64,000 bases of DNA from Ipomoea triloba (taxonomy: Eukaryota; Streptophyta; Magnoliopsida; Solanales; Convolvulaceae). Within the stretch, counting starts at the first letter, position 1; each line of letters begins with the position of its first letter. The translations under genes were made by a program, and so were the position numbers. Positions 11,351 through 24,199 of this stretch are shown piece by piece. A model generated the notes under the pieces. The model did not search any database. It was not told the origin of the DNA and saw nothing but the letters and a program-made list of their open reading frames with translations. Where the stretch lies: positions 3,860,551 through 3,924,550 of the forward strand of contig NC_044925.1 of assembly GCF_003576645.1 (NCBI RefSeq), written 5' to 3'.

Positions 11351-14300
11351 AATCTGCCAGAAATTTCAGCTTGGCGCAATCAGAAAGATTGAGCCGGTAA
11401 AGATAGTTCCCGAACTCATTTTCACTTGAAATTTTTATGGTAGAACCCCAACTTATAGTACTTGATGTCCGTAAAAATTTTTGGTCATTTTGATCCGCGA
11501 ATAAACACAGAAAATTCCATTTTTTCCCTCGGCAGTGTGCTGTCCAGAATTATTTTCTCTCTGGACCAGTTTTGGAGAAAAATTCGAAAACCATACTTAT
11601 ACTACTCCGATCATTATGAAATTTTATACGCAGGTTCTACACTTATAGAAATACATGTCTAAAAAAAATAGGATCAAAATACCTTACCAATTTTTCCCAA
11701 TAAATCTCGGAAGTTACTGCCAGAATCTATCCTGATTTCTTTTCACTATTTTCACAAGTATAAGCCTATATGTGCATAAATTCAACATATACATGCATAA
11801 ATTAGCTATGAACATGTATACAAAAATTACCAAAAATCCAAAGTGTAGTNCCGCCACACCAAGACTGAACCCCACTCGAATACAGATAGAGTTCACTCTA
11901 GGTGCACAGGCTAACAGACTAAAGACAAGGATCGTGTTTCTTATCGTCAAAATCCAACATAATCTTATATACATGCAGCAAAAGAGTAGCTATACTAGCC
12001 ACGAATATACATATATATATAAGAGTTTCTTACAGCCCATCAACAAAGAGTTTGGACTATTCCCGTTCTTACTAGCCATGTTAGTACTACCATGGCTACA
12101 AAAGATATGTACAAAAAGGTCAGACTTGACTTTTCTCTTGAGGCATAACGGATTAACGAAGGCAGGAGCCCAAAATGGGTACCACTGATTGAACAGGGAT
12201 AGAAACGGGATCAGGAGTGCAACTGGGACAGAAGCATGAGCCAGAGCTGGACGATCAGAAACAGAGGCAGGGGCATACCCACGCTAGACTTCATCTGATA
12301 AGGTACACAATGAAGTGTAGTTAGCACGACGGCTAAGTAAGGAAATCCATTGTCACTCAAAAGTAGACAAAGGTTTCGAAAATATAATAATTTGTAAGTT
12401 GTAAAATTTACCCACGAGTTATAGCTCTACCTGCAATCAGGTTATCAATAGTAGATAATATAATATAAGGCGTAAAGCTAACTCAACACGTAAACCTTTC
12501 TCATATAAAGGTACCGGCATCATTGCCACTTAAAACACATTTTTCTGTTTTTCAGACAAGTTTGTAAAATATTTCGTTTCCAGTAGTTCCCTCATTTTAA
12601 CTCAAAAGGAGGTTCAACAGCACATTTCCGTGCTCAAAATTCGTCACATTTTGGATAGAATCATTTCCTTCTCAAGGCGTTACAGAGTAACTCTTTTCTC
12701 ATCTTTAAAACTTCCTTAGTTTCTTCTTAGTGAGCGTGAGGCATTTGGAGCATTCTCATAACTCCCACTCTGACCACTTGGATCATCGAACTCGGGTTCA
12801 GTGGTCATCACCCGGTCTAACACTGATCCCCTGGACGTAAGGTTCGTTAAAATGATTCCTAGCTGGCCCAGCTAGGTCCATAAAAACTACACCTACCCGG
12901 ACTTCTGGAGTAACTATACCTTAAGTGTGCACACCACCATAGGAATACCTCATCCTACGAGTTATATAGTACCCGGCGAATAGACTTCGCCCTGCAGTAT
13001 GAACTGGTCATACACTATAACATATCGACGAATAGACTTCGCCCTGCAGTATGAACTGGTCATACAATATCCACAACGACCACTGGGCCATGGCACTTAA
13101 AGCCACCCGTGGGTCAATCAAGGTCCTCCTCAACTCGCTTTAGAAACTAAGGGTTTGAAAACATGATTCTTCCTTCCGTTTTTCTTTCTCAAATCATTTC
13201 TTTTGGACATATTTCTTATTTGAGTCCATTAGTTGAAATCGGCTATCTCATTAGCCCAAGAAGGATTTTCAAAATACTCTTAGTGCCCGCAGGCTTTTCA
13301 ATCGTCATTTTCTCGTTTTTCTCACGTAATGTACTCACTCCTTAAAAGTAGTATTTTCTTCAAAAATAAGGTTTTGACAACCTGTTTACCAAAATAGCAT
13401 ACGTTCTTTCGACGTAAGTTTTATAAACATTTTTATTTACTCATAGGCTTTCCAACACAATTCCTCAAGTTACAAGAGTTGTACTTATTTCTCAACAACA
13501 ATATTTTCTTCTAAAGTGATGTACATAATTTTTCCAAAACAGATATTTCTTTTAAAAATAGATCTCTTTTGCCCGTAGGCCTTTCAAACATCATAACACT
13601 CGGGATTAAAAACATCGGGGAAAAGTTTGGTCAAACAAGTCGAAAACGAGGCCGCGTCGCACGGACTCGCGGTTGGCCGCAGCTGCGGACGCACAGCAGA
13701 CGCGTGCGTCCGAGCCGCGTCCGCACGTTCGGTAAATGGCGCCGAAACTGGGCGCCCACGGACGCGCGTCCGTGTCCGCGTCCGGCCTTTCGGCCCTGAC
13801 GCCGTAACTCTGGGCGTCGATGGACGCGCGTTGGACGCGCGTCCAAGGCCGCGTCCACCCAAATCTGCCAGAAATTTCAGCTTGGCGCAATCAGAAAGAT
13901 TGAGCCGGTAAAGATAGTTCCCGAACTCATTTTCACTTGAAATTTTTATGGTAGAACCCCAACTTATAGTACTTGATGTCCGTAAAAATTTTTGGTCATT
14001 TTGATCCGCGAATAAACACAGAAAATTCCATTTTTTCCCTCGGCAGTGTGCTGTCCAGAATTATTTTCTCTCTGGACCAGTTTTGGAGAAAAATTCGAAA
14101 ACCATACTTATACTACTCCGATCATTATGAAATTTTATACGCAGGTTCTACACTTATAGAAATACATGTCTAAAAAAAATAGGATCAAAATACCTTACCA
14201 ATTTTTCCCAATAAATCTCGGAAGTTACTGCCAGAATCTATCCTGATTTCTTTTCACTATTTTCACAAGTATAAGCCTATATGTGCATAAATTCAACATA

Positions 14301-15379
14301 TACATGCATAAATTAGCTATGAACATGTATACAAAAATTACCAAAAATCCAAAGTGTAGTTTCTTAGGCTAACTTGTAGATCCACGAACTTAACACATAA
14401 TTTCCACGTAAAAATTCCTAGTCATATAATTTACTAGCATTTGTTCACCTCCAAGTGATTGAACCGACTTAAGGGATTCCTTACCTTTGTAGAAACCTTA
14501 AAAAAAAACGTAAGAGTTGATGATGCCTTCCTTGGAGTCCTTCACCAAAGATCCTAAAAATATCACCATAACAACAATATTTTCATGAACCTTAAGTTTA
14601 AGCTTAAGTTCTATGAGGGATTTAACCGAACAAACCAAAGTTCTTACCTACAATAGAGCACTTTGAGTTGAAGAGATAGCTAGGAAGTTCTTGGATCACA
14701 AAGTTAGAAGACTAAGATTTTCCTTCTTCTTTCTTTCCTTTGTATTTTCGAAAATGGGAGAGGGAATGGAAGAGATGAGAGAGAGATGATGTGAGTTTGG
14801 CTTGAGAATTAAGTAACAAGTGCAACATTCCCATACCTATATGACATGCCATTAATGATCCAATCCAAGTGGGGATCTTGAGTGCCACATGTCAACTCCC
14901 TATGGTGTCTCCTTGAAGATCTTAATTTATTTTGCCAGTTTGGGTTTAAATCAGATGAAAGTTCGGAGGATTATAGCTTAATTCGGGAAAATTCTAACAC
15001 CAAAATTATCCTAAAAATAATCCCGTCGATAATCACTAGAATTGGGAATTTTTCGGTATCTCGCGAAATATAGGTACGAAGTCCGTAGCAAATTTCACTC
15101 TTACAGTTCGTCTAATTTTTTTCACTGAACTGAGTCGGAAGCTCACGCGTAATCGTATCATGCTTAATAATCCATTTTCTAGGAAAATTCGAACTGTATA
15201 TACGTCCTTAAAATTTTACGGTTCGTGACCGGTACGTAAATCGTAACTTATTAATAACTTTCCTTACTAAAAAAAAAAAAATCCTCTTGAAGTAACGAGA
15301 GACCATTTCGTAAATATCGTAGCTTAAAAATATTTTTCGAACTCTAAACTTATCGGAATAGGCGAGGGGTTACAAGGAA

Positions 15380-15769
15380 TTGTGGGGATCCCCTCAAAAA
15401 TGCAGGGGAGGTGCTTAAATAGTCTTTCAAAAGTCAAAATCTCAAAATCGTCCTTAATGGCCTGGTCCACATCAGCTCCACGTGTGGAGGCATGGCGTGG
15501 AACCCTACTGGAAATGTTCCACGCCACCTCCACGCGTGAGAGAGGCGTGGATCAACCCCTGCCCGTTTACTTCTCCGTTTGCTCCTTCTTTCCGGCCTCA
15601 GGTCATGTTCTGTCCTGCGGGAATGACTTCGAAACATAATGTAAAGTCGAGTTTGCAGATTTGATCACATCAGAGTCTTTTATGCATGAAATGATTACAA
15701 ATGGGTGACAAAATCGCGCATTAATGTCCTAAAATTGACTTTAAACTCGACTATTCTTGGCGCTTATCA
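15380..15769 (-). mobile_element. Start of a minus-strand TGATAAG-type LTR
   Basis: On the minus strand the sequence begins TGATAAGCGCC at 15769 and runs down to the AGGAA site where the solo LTR was inserted. It has a hairpin of CCACGCC/GGCGTGG words at about 15480-15540, and then a TATTTAAG box at about 15413-15422. The layout (TG start, palindromic U3 segment, TATA) is the same as in the LTR at 6065, although the palindrome sequence is different. Confidence 0.6.
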
Positions 15770-15832
15770 CATTTCAATGCCTGAATTTAAAAGACAAATA
15801 TAAATCTTCAAATCCAAGAGTTTTCAAGATAT

Positions 15833-16249
15833 TAAGGGGATGTTTGGTTCGTAGAAAAGATTTTCCAATGGAAATTGTTTTCCTCCAAATCATGGAAAAT
15901 GTTTATTCTTGCGTTTGGTGAAAAATGAATTCTCAAATTTAATGAAAACAAAATCCATGGTTGGACCAGGGATTTTGTTTTCCATTGAGGATGGGAAGAA
16001 AAAGTTGTGTGGATGGACTATTTTACCCCTTGTTTTATTTCTTAATTATTATTAATTTGTAGGGGTGTATAGGTATTTATACTCGTTATTCCTTACAATT
16101 CTAAATCTAACCAAACAATGGAATTAGTATTTCCAGTAATTTTTTTCCACCAACCAAACAATGAAATTCATCTTCTTAGTAACTACTTTTCCATGGAATT
16201 TCACTTCCATTTTCCTTCAAATATTTTTCGCGAACCAAAAGGGTCCTAA
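15833..16249. mobile_element. Tourist-like MITE (PIF/Harbinger type)
   Basis: The element at 15836-16246 (411 bp) starts GGGGATGTTTGGTTCG and ends CGAACCAAAAGGGTCC, a terminal inverted repeat typical of plant Tourist MITEs. It is flanked by the 3-bp duplication TAA (15833-15835 and 16247-16249). It has no transposase frame and would need one supplied in trans. Confidence 0.8.
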
Positions 16250-16985
16250 GAATAATAAGAATTAAAATAACACTAGATTATGGGGATTAGGGAAACTTGT
16301 AGCACTATCCGATAGTGTATATTGGGTAAGCCCCACTCTTATACATAGGATAATTGTAATATAAATATTTAGTTTTTTTTTTGTGTGTGGNGGGGGGGGG
16401 GGGGGGGGGGGGGGGGAGATTTAAATGTTATACTCTCAACAAGAGAGAGGACCACTACTCTACCTAAGAAGAGCAAACATCAAGCCTTAGTCGAACTAGT
16501 TGACAGGATAAAATAACACTAGATTATGGTTCATGGCAATCTATTTATTCTCTCTTCCTAACATCAATTTTCGAAAATCGAGTCCCTATCCAGAAGTGTA
16601 TTATAGTCTAAATTATTCATAACTAACTGACTCAAAGAATAATGTATTCTTCTTAACTAATCAGGTGAATTATTTAATAGAATAGGTGCAATCTCAATTC
16701 AAAAGCCTGTTAGTTAATCTTTCAATGGGGTACAATTGCATTAGCACTTTCGAAATGTCTCTTTTTTTAGTACTATTGACTCTGTTATAATGGAGTCTCT
16801 GTTCATAACTACTTTCTCAACCTACTGAAACATAAAGAGTCCATATCGCCTCTACTGAGACTCGAACCCACAACCTCCCATATGAAAGACTCGAAATGTC
16901 TTTTAGTATTTCTATTAAAAAAAAAAAAAAAAAAAANTATTAAAAAAAAAAAAAAAAAAAACAAAGATATTTTGGTTATATTATA
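16250..16985. repeat. AT-rich spacer with poly-G, poly-A and a SINE-like fragment
   Basis: A G-run follows a single N at 16391, and an A-run broken by an N lies at 16917-16960. Between them, 16741-16880 read on the minus strand contains the tRNA B-box-like GGTTCGAGTC (16855-16868) followed by sequence that recurs in shortened form at 23745-23830. This suggests a truncated tRNA-derived SINE. No gene is visible. Confidence 0.45.
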
Positions 16986-17816
16986 TGGATTAATATTTGA
17001 TGCACCGCCGCCGGTGTATAGATGCTATACACCGGCGGTGAATAAGAAGGTGACACATCATTTAAAAAAAATTAATAATAATCAGGTCCTTTTTTGCAAA
17101 ATACTTAAAGACTTTATTTTATTAGGAAACTTTGCATTTCTTATTAAGAAAATATGTCACTTTCCTATCTAATTTCCTAAACATTTTTATTAGATACGTT
17201 TTATAAAACTGTTTTATATTCATACTGTTTCACCGGCGGCGGCTGCGGCTGCGGCGGCGTTTCCATTTCGCCGGCCAGTGGGTGGAGCTGGAAGGCCACA
17301 ACTAGAGATAGATGTTTATGGATCCATGCATCCCGTAACCGACTGGCCTCCGTTTTGCTTAATCCTAAATTGCCTATTTATATATATATTTTTTGTTAAT
17401 CAAAGTTTTGGGGTGATTTAATTTTACCGAGTCTATCTACGATGGTTAAAGCTAGCTACACCATTTGCACGGTGAAACGGTAAAATAGCCTACACAAATT
17501 GCATTCTTGTTTTAGCCTATGTCGCTTTTATCTTCTTTGACTTTTTATTCTTATTTAATTTATTTTAGTAGTTTTTATAAACCGTATCTAATAAAAGTAT
17601 TTAGGAAATTAGATAGATAATAGAAGTAATTAATATGTTTAGGAAAGTGATATATTTTGTTATAAGAAATACAAAGTTTCCTAATAAAATAAAGTCTTAA
17701 GTATTTTGCAAAAAAGAACATGGTTATTATTAATTTTTTTTAAATGACGTGGCACATTCTCATTCACCGCCGATGTATAGCATCTATACACCGGCGGTGC
17801 ATCAAATATTAATCCA
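16986..17816. mobile_element. Long-TIR DNA element (MULE/foldback type) with a GC-rich core
   Basis: Left arm 16986-17210 and right arm 17569-17816 are inverted copies, beginning TGGATTAATATTTG and ending in its complement. Each arm carries close to its outer end a short hairpin of CACCGCCG and CGGCGGTG words. The flanks share TATTATA, a possible target duplication, although in such AT-rich sequence this is weak evidence. The core at 17225-17350 is rich in GGCGGC triplets and unlike the AT-rich arms, so it may be captured DNA. No transposase is present. Confidence 0.75.
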
Positions 17817-18393
17817 TATTATATATGCTCCTCCTTAGTATTAAATTTCATTTAAAAATGGATATGTTGGGTTCTTTAAGCAGAAAAGAAAAGGAATATA
17901 ATTGTACTGCAAGCAGAATATTCTTGTACTTCAATTCTATTATTATTATTCTTAAATAAAACATATAATATGAATATTTGATGTTAGGTACACGGGTCTT
18001 CATCCAATGTCACTTTCATAAATTACCATTTTTTTTCCATTTTATTAGCTTAATAAAATTTCGAACTATCTTGATAAAGATTTTTTTTTTTTGTATGATG
18101 AGGAAAACTCGAGTGTATACTATGTAACCAAATTAGGAAGATCTCGTGAGACGAGCTCGATCATAAAAATGTTAACAAGAACCAAACTCGTAAATAAGAA
18201 TCATGTTCTATACACTTAGTCACTCTTTTCATGGCTCTTTGCCTCTTTATAACAAATTATTAACTCGTAATATACTCATATGTTAGTAATGTTTAAATTT
18301 CATTACCATTATTTTTAAATTATTTTTGCAATATTGGCACCGATGTTCTACTCCGTCGCTCGTTGAATTGGTCCTACTTTATATATATATGTG
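17817..18393. other. AT-rich spacer
   Basis: I see no gene or clear repeat in this stretch beyond short poly-T tracts. Confidence 0.4.
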
Positions 18394-19490
18394 TGTGTAT
18401 TCAAGTGAGGACTAATGTATTATAGAGGATTATAAGGACTAATTGTGTACATTGGATTGTAATATTCAATGGTCTAAGATTGATTGTAATTTTGGTTTTA
18501 TTTTTGGTTAGGCGTGTCCACACTAGCCTTGGGGGATTATTATTGTCTTTTCTAATAGTGGTTTTATTTTGGAAGATTTTTATTCACGACTTTTGACCGT
18601 CATACCTTGGAGCATACAACATATGCGGCTCGGGCACACAACAACAATCCCAATGGCACACGAAAATACTAAAACAGTATATGAATGCATGCTTGTACGA
18701 TTTATAATCAATTAACCTATGGCTCATTCAAAAATAGTGTATTATGCTATTACCACACTTTCACATGAGTGGTAACCCTAAAAACTCTTATTGTGCGTGT
18801 GTTTCTATTAAAATCTTACTCATAAAACTACCTTCGGGCACACACCATATTCAAATGAGGCACACAACATCAACCACAGTGACTCACAGAAACATTATAT
18901 ACGTATATGAGTGCAGGTTTCTACGATATAGAATCAATTAACCTATGGCTCATACGAAAATAGTGTATTACAATATTTTCACACTTTCACATGAGTTGTA
19001 ACACTAAAAACTCTTATTCCGCAATTGTTTTTATTAAAATGTTAGTAATAAAATACTGTTTCTATTCGCAGTTTTCTCCGCCATAACTTCAGGCACACAA
19101 CATCAATCACAATGGCACACGAAAACATTATAAACGTATATGAATGCAGGTTTATGTGATACATTGCCATCTGACATATGGAAAAATCTAAAACAGATTT
19201 ATGCAGGTTTATTATGTGATAGTGTTGCGTTCATGAAGATGTCGATTACAGGCTTCCTATGCAAGAGGGCATTTTATACCTTATTTAGAGTTCAAGTATA
19301 ACTCTATATTTGTTAATAAAAATCCTTCCATAGTTATAATTGATCTAAACTCTCCTATTTGCCCTCAATCTTAATTTTTAGGCGTCATATACACGATTTG
19401 TTTGGGTTAATCTCAGCCATTTATGTTATTGGATTCAAAGGGTAAGATTTGTCCACATAGTCCTCTAATTACTAGTGTCCTCATGTGAAC
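18394..19490. mobile_element. MULE-like non-autonomous element with internal tandem repeats
   Basis: The left end (TTCAAGTGAGGACTAATG, 18400) and the right end read in reverse (TTCACATGAGGACACTAG, 19485) are degenerate inverted repeats of some 70 bp. Inside are three diverged copies of a roughly 230-bp unit, each with a GGCACACGAAAA or similar block near 18655, 18880 and 19112, followed by GTATATGAATGCA. No transposase frame is present. Classification rests on the ends only. Confidence 0.5.
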
Positions 19491-19639
19491 AAGGGCCTAG
19501 TGATCTGATTCACTTTTTATTGCTTGGGGTCTAATACTTACAATTTAGATTTAAAATTTAGCTTTTTTTGTTGATTTTATAAAATTTACCAGATTTGTAT
19601 ATTTAGTTATTAAAGATTACATATATATATATATATAGG

Positions 19640-20480
19640 GTCATGTGGCCGCGCCCTTACGTGTGGCCGTGCGGTTTACACCACTCAATGTTAAGAAATG
19701 CGGCGGGGAGCTCCTATGGGGTCGTGCGACTGCATCTGTGTCGTCCGATTTGATTAATCCAATTGCAGTTTGCGTATGTTTAAGTGGGGGTGTCATGGTA
19801 ATTTACTAATTTTAGTATCTATATTACGTGAATTGAAAATTGTGCATTTTAGTACATGGTGTGGTGCCTTTTAATATATGTTGTGGTGCGTTTTATTACA
19901 TATGTCGGTACATTTGTTGTAGAATGGTGTGTTTTAATCCATCCGCTGGTGCATTTTCATAAGTAGAATGGTGTGTAACTGTGTTGTGGAATGGTGTGTT
20001 TTAATCCATCATCTGGTGCATTTTAATACGTAGAATGATGTGTATTTTAACACATATTTTCTAATAAGTGTGTTGTAGAATGGTGTGTTTAATCTGTCCT
20101 CTGGTACATTTTAATACGTAGAATGATGTGTATATTTAACACATGTTTTTTAATAAGTGTAATAGTGCATGTTTATAATCTGTGATGGGATTTTCAATAA
20201 GTGGAATTGTGCATTTTAACATATGTTGTGGTGCATTTTAATACGTAGAATGGTGCATATTTTAGCACATGTTTTCTAATATGTGTAAATAGTGTATGTT
20301 TATAATCTGACATGAGGCACGTTGTGGTGCATTTTAATACGTAGAATGATGCATTTTATTACGTATACTGATGAATTTTAAGTGAATAGGTGCATTTGGT
20401 TATAGTGTGGAATGGTGTGTTTTATAAATCATCTGGTGCATTTTAGTACGTAGAATGGTGTGTTCTGTAACACACACATA
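19640..20480. repeat. Degenerate minisatellite with GGTGCATTTTAATACGTAGAATG words
   Basis: After a short GC-rich head at 19638-19760 the sequence is built from diverged copies of words such as GTGCATTTTAATACGTAG and AATGGTGTGTTTTAATCC, recurring about every 90-110 bases up to 20465. There is no open frame. The head could be one end of a non-autonomous DNA element. Confidence 0.55.
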
Positions 20481-21480
20481 TATATAAAGTGAGAATAGTG
20501 CCTCCTAGAAAAAAAAATATTGAAATGTTACAAGCTTTTGATGTGCATTCGGCAAAACTACTTAGTGCATCCAACGATATATAATATTTTGCACTCAAAT
20601 TTAGTAAACGAACACTCAAGTCAGTTGCACACTTGAACTTTCAGATATCAATAGATGCACTCTAAAATTTTGTTCAGTGCATGTCCAAAATCTAATTTGT
20701 ACAGGTAAAACACTAGTTTGTAATAATTACAAAATTACCATCACATTTTTCTCCCTTTTTCATTACTATTGAGTTGTTAATCATCGTGATGGAAGGATGA
20801 TATTAGTTTGCATTTTTAATTTTTTATATGATGCATTGTTATTATACGATGCTAATTATATATATTACATTATTATAAAATTGAAGTATACATAAATGTT
20901 TATTGTATTTCCATTTTGGCCTTATGGAAATTAATACAAGATGCAGTTGATTATTAACATTTTTAATAGTGATGGTTAATGTTGTAACTTGATTATAAAA
21001 ATAAAATGTAGAACATTTTATGCATAATGTATAAGCATCTTAGCACAAAAACATACAGACACAAATTAGAGATAAAACATATATTCACAAAATCACAGAT
21101 ATAAAGTTTTTATTTAGATTAAAAACATTTCTTTGGCAATTGACTATTTTGAAACCCTGCCAAGGGCATTTACACATACGTTTTTCTTTTCCAGGTTAAT
21201 GTTATTCTTAAAAATAAAATGTCAAAACAAATAATAGAATATGTCTATTAGTGAGAATAATATTTTATTTTTGACATATTTTATGAACTAAATGTGTAGT
21301 TAGTGTGAATTGATCTAGATTTTTATAATTTGTCGTATCGTTTAGTTTTATTGTATGAAATCTAAAAATAAAATAAAATATACTGAAAAGTGAAAGTATT
21401 TAATCTTAACCAAATGATGAGGTCCTAGTTGGATAAACTTAAAAAGTACCTATTGAGATAGTTAAGTAATTAAAATAAAT
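20481..21480. other. AT-rich intergenic sequence
   Basis: No gene and no clear repeat were found in this stretch. Confidence 0.4.
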
Positions 21481-21493
21481 AAATAAAAGAAAC

Positions 21494-21499
<6 letters not shown>

Positions 21500-21541
<42 letters not shown>

Positions 21542-21688
21542 CCCACTTTCCCACTTCGAATTGAACTCAAATCTTACCCACCCACCCCTCGCCCNNNNNN
21601 NNNNNNNNNNNNNNNNNNNNNNNNNNNNNNNNNNNNNNNNNNNNNNNNNNNNNNNNNNNNNNNNNNNNNNNNNNNNAAAAAAAAAAAA

Positions 21689-21720
<32 letters not shown>
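21500..21720. repeat. GA microsatellite, assembly gap and poly-A
   Basis: A perfect GA repeat lies at about 21499-21538, an N gap at 21595-21676, and an A-rich tract at 21677-21719. The gap sits between low-complexity sequences and its content is unknown. Confidence 0.85.
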
Positions 21721-21722
<2 letters not shown>

Positions 21723-24199
21723 CCACTTGGAACTCAAATCACAATTAAAAACACTTAATTAATTAATACTTACCCCACCTGCCTCCTTTTGATTCCTCAT
21801 TCATTACTTTCACACACACATGTAAGAGCACAATGTCACGCATTAGGGGTGGGCATAATTTGGATATTCGAAATAACACTTAATTTAAATTTTAAATTTT
21901 GGAAAAATTTGTATAGTTTTTTGTTTGATTATTTGAAATTATGATATATTTGAATAAAAATTTGATTTGGATATCAAGTGTTAAAATTTTATCCATATTC
22001 AATCCAAAACCCGAAATAACATAAAATGTTGTTATAAATATAATAATGAATTATATACTTGCTATTAAATATATTTCACAATAAAATTATATTGATTTTT
22101 AAAGCTCTATTAGTTAATTGATTACTTGATTAGTGTTTTGTATTATTTTTAATTTGATGGTATATATATAAAAATATTACTACCTAAATAACAAAATCAA
22201 TAATAAAACTTTAAATTAATTAAAAAATTAGTATATCCAAACTAACCAAAAGTAATTTCACCAAAACTGAGCATATTTGAATTAAATCTTATCTGAATAT
22301 CATTTTTTAAACATTATTCAAAATTGTTGGATATTCAAAATAAAATTTAAGTATTACTCGAATTGAGAGAAAAACAGTTATGCATAATTTTCTTAATTTG
22401 GATATTTGTCTAAGTAATACCAATCGATTATAACAATCTATTTTTAATAAATGGATCATGCTACATTGATAAAAAGAAAAGATAAACTAAAATTCTTGGC
22501 GTGCCAATACTATATTCAGTTTTAACGTGGATTGAGGTCGAGCAATTTATAATAACCAATAAATAAAAAAAGTTTTATTGTCACGTCAACAATAAAAGAT
22601 TTTGGTGAAAATTTATAATTCATGTAGCTTTATCCTTAATAAATATATTGTATTTGTGTAATACTATATTCTCATTATAGTTTTACCTTATAACTTTTAC
22701 ATTTTTATGTAATAATATTTGATTGATTCATTCTTATATTTAGTGTATTAGTTCTTTGGACGGAAAAAAGATCGAAGGATTAGCTAATTATTCACAATAA
22801 TCAATAAATAAAAAAAATTTATTACAACATCATGAATTCATGAAGTGGACATTAAGTTGAGGGGGACAAATAAATTCTTTAATTTTATTTTTACTTGTAA
22901 TATCGTAGCATACTAGCATTTATCTAGGTAATTCTGTGGACTCGGGTCCACCTTGTAATGTGAGTCCATATACAATTTACATATTAAATGTTTACAATTT
23001 ACCTTTTAAAAATTCACAATTTGTATAGTACGAACACATAATGTTAACATATGTAATTGATTATCTTGTTTTGTATTCACAAATTTCTTTTAAATACTGC
23101 AGTCAATTTCAAAATTAAAAATACATAATTTAATCTTTTTAAAATTTAGTACAATTGTTATTTGTTTTGACTTAAAAATACAATTTACATTCTGAAAACT
23201 CACAATTCTAATACTAAAATACACAATTTAACATCGCTTAGAATGATGGTCCATCTTCCCAGTCAATGGTATAACAAGTCAGGATCTACACATAGTTAAT
23301 GCGGAGTACCCATTTTGGTATCTATATTACAATGATGACATTTCCATTTTAAATATCAGTTATTTATTTGACTATTTTTTATCTCTTAATCAAATTTAGT
23401 CTAAAACATTTTAAAGTTCTCACTATAAATTTTTTTTTATTACTCCCTTGTTATTTTATGTATTTGGTTTATTTAATGATATTCAAATTATTTATAATTT
23501 AATTTTAAACAAAATTTGTTCATTTCTTTTAAATGAGAGATTAAAATAATCAATTTGATAATTACTAAATAAAAATGGTAATGACAATGACAAAAGATAA
23601 AAAGTGTTTTTTTTTTAAATATCTACATATACTACTTCTAGTCTTCTACGTCTCATTTTACCTATTTACTATTCCTTGGTTAATTTAATTTGTAATTAAT
23701 TTATTTATTTAATATTTTGTTATAATTTTTGAGTTCTACTAACTCGGTTACAATGTAGTATCTGTTCATAGCTACTTTCTCAACCTACTGAAGCACAAAG
23801 AGTCAACAGATGCCTCCACTGAGGCGGATTCTTTTTTCGTGAGACGGATTGAATTTAGATAGAAATATAATACTAACGATGAAAAATGCAATACTACTCA
23901 TAGATATATTGATGGTTATTTATGACGGAAAATGTGATACTTTTGATGAAAAATATAATACTTTTAAATCAAAATGTAATATTTAGGGGTTAACACATCC
24001 TAATTTGTACCTATAGTTAACAATTTCTATACATGTACATAAATAACTTGATAATTGCTGACACATAATACGATAACTACATGTACAGAAACTGCTAATT
24101 GCAAGTATAGAATGTGTCAATTACATATATAAAAATTATTCTTAAACAGCGTTTACAATGTAAGATAGATCATGGTCTATGGTATAATTTGCCAACTAT
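21721..24199. other. AT-rich intergenic sequence
   Basis: This holds no supportable gene. A fragment at 23745-23830 repeats part of the SINE-like sequence at 16741-16880. The rest is AT-rich spacer. Confidence 0.4.

Larger units (their letters stand above)
7903..15379 (-). mobile_element. Solo LTR with AGGAA target duplication, inflated by misassembly
   Basis: The element runs 7908-15374, with TGTAACACCCC at the low end and GGGGTTACA at the high end, and is bounded by AGGAA at 7903-7907 and 15375-15379. Read on the minus strand it is an LTR starting TGTAACCCC and ending GTTACA. No internal domain is present, so it is a solo LTR. It contains three copies of the same interior (7951-9556, 9582-11849 and 11851 onward), separated by Ns at 9557-9581 and 11850. 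Joining 7908-7950 to 11851-15374 gives a plausible true length of about 3.57 kb. The family, also seen at 42666-45303, is probably Ty3/gypsy by its ends and by a nearby initiator-Met primer site in a relative, but no reverse transcriptase is present to prove it. Confidence 0.85.

Noticed and set aside
11058..11400. Overlapping open frames of 75-94 codons on both strands, repeated at 13569-13911
   Set aside because: They fall in a CpG-dense palindromic block of an LTR, where stops are rare in all frames. Arg-rich compositions, overlap on both strands and lack of any family motif show they are by-products.
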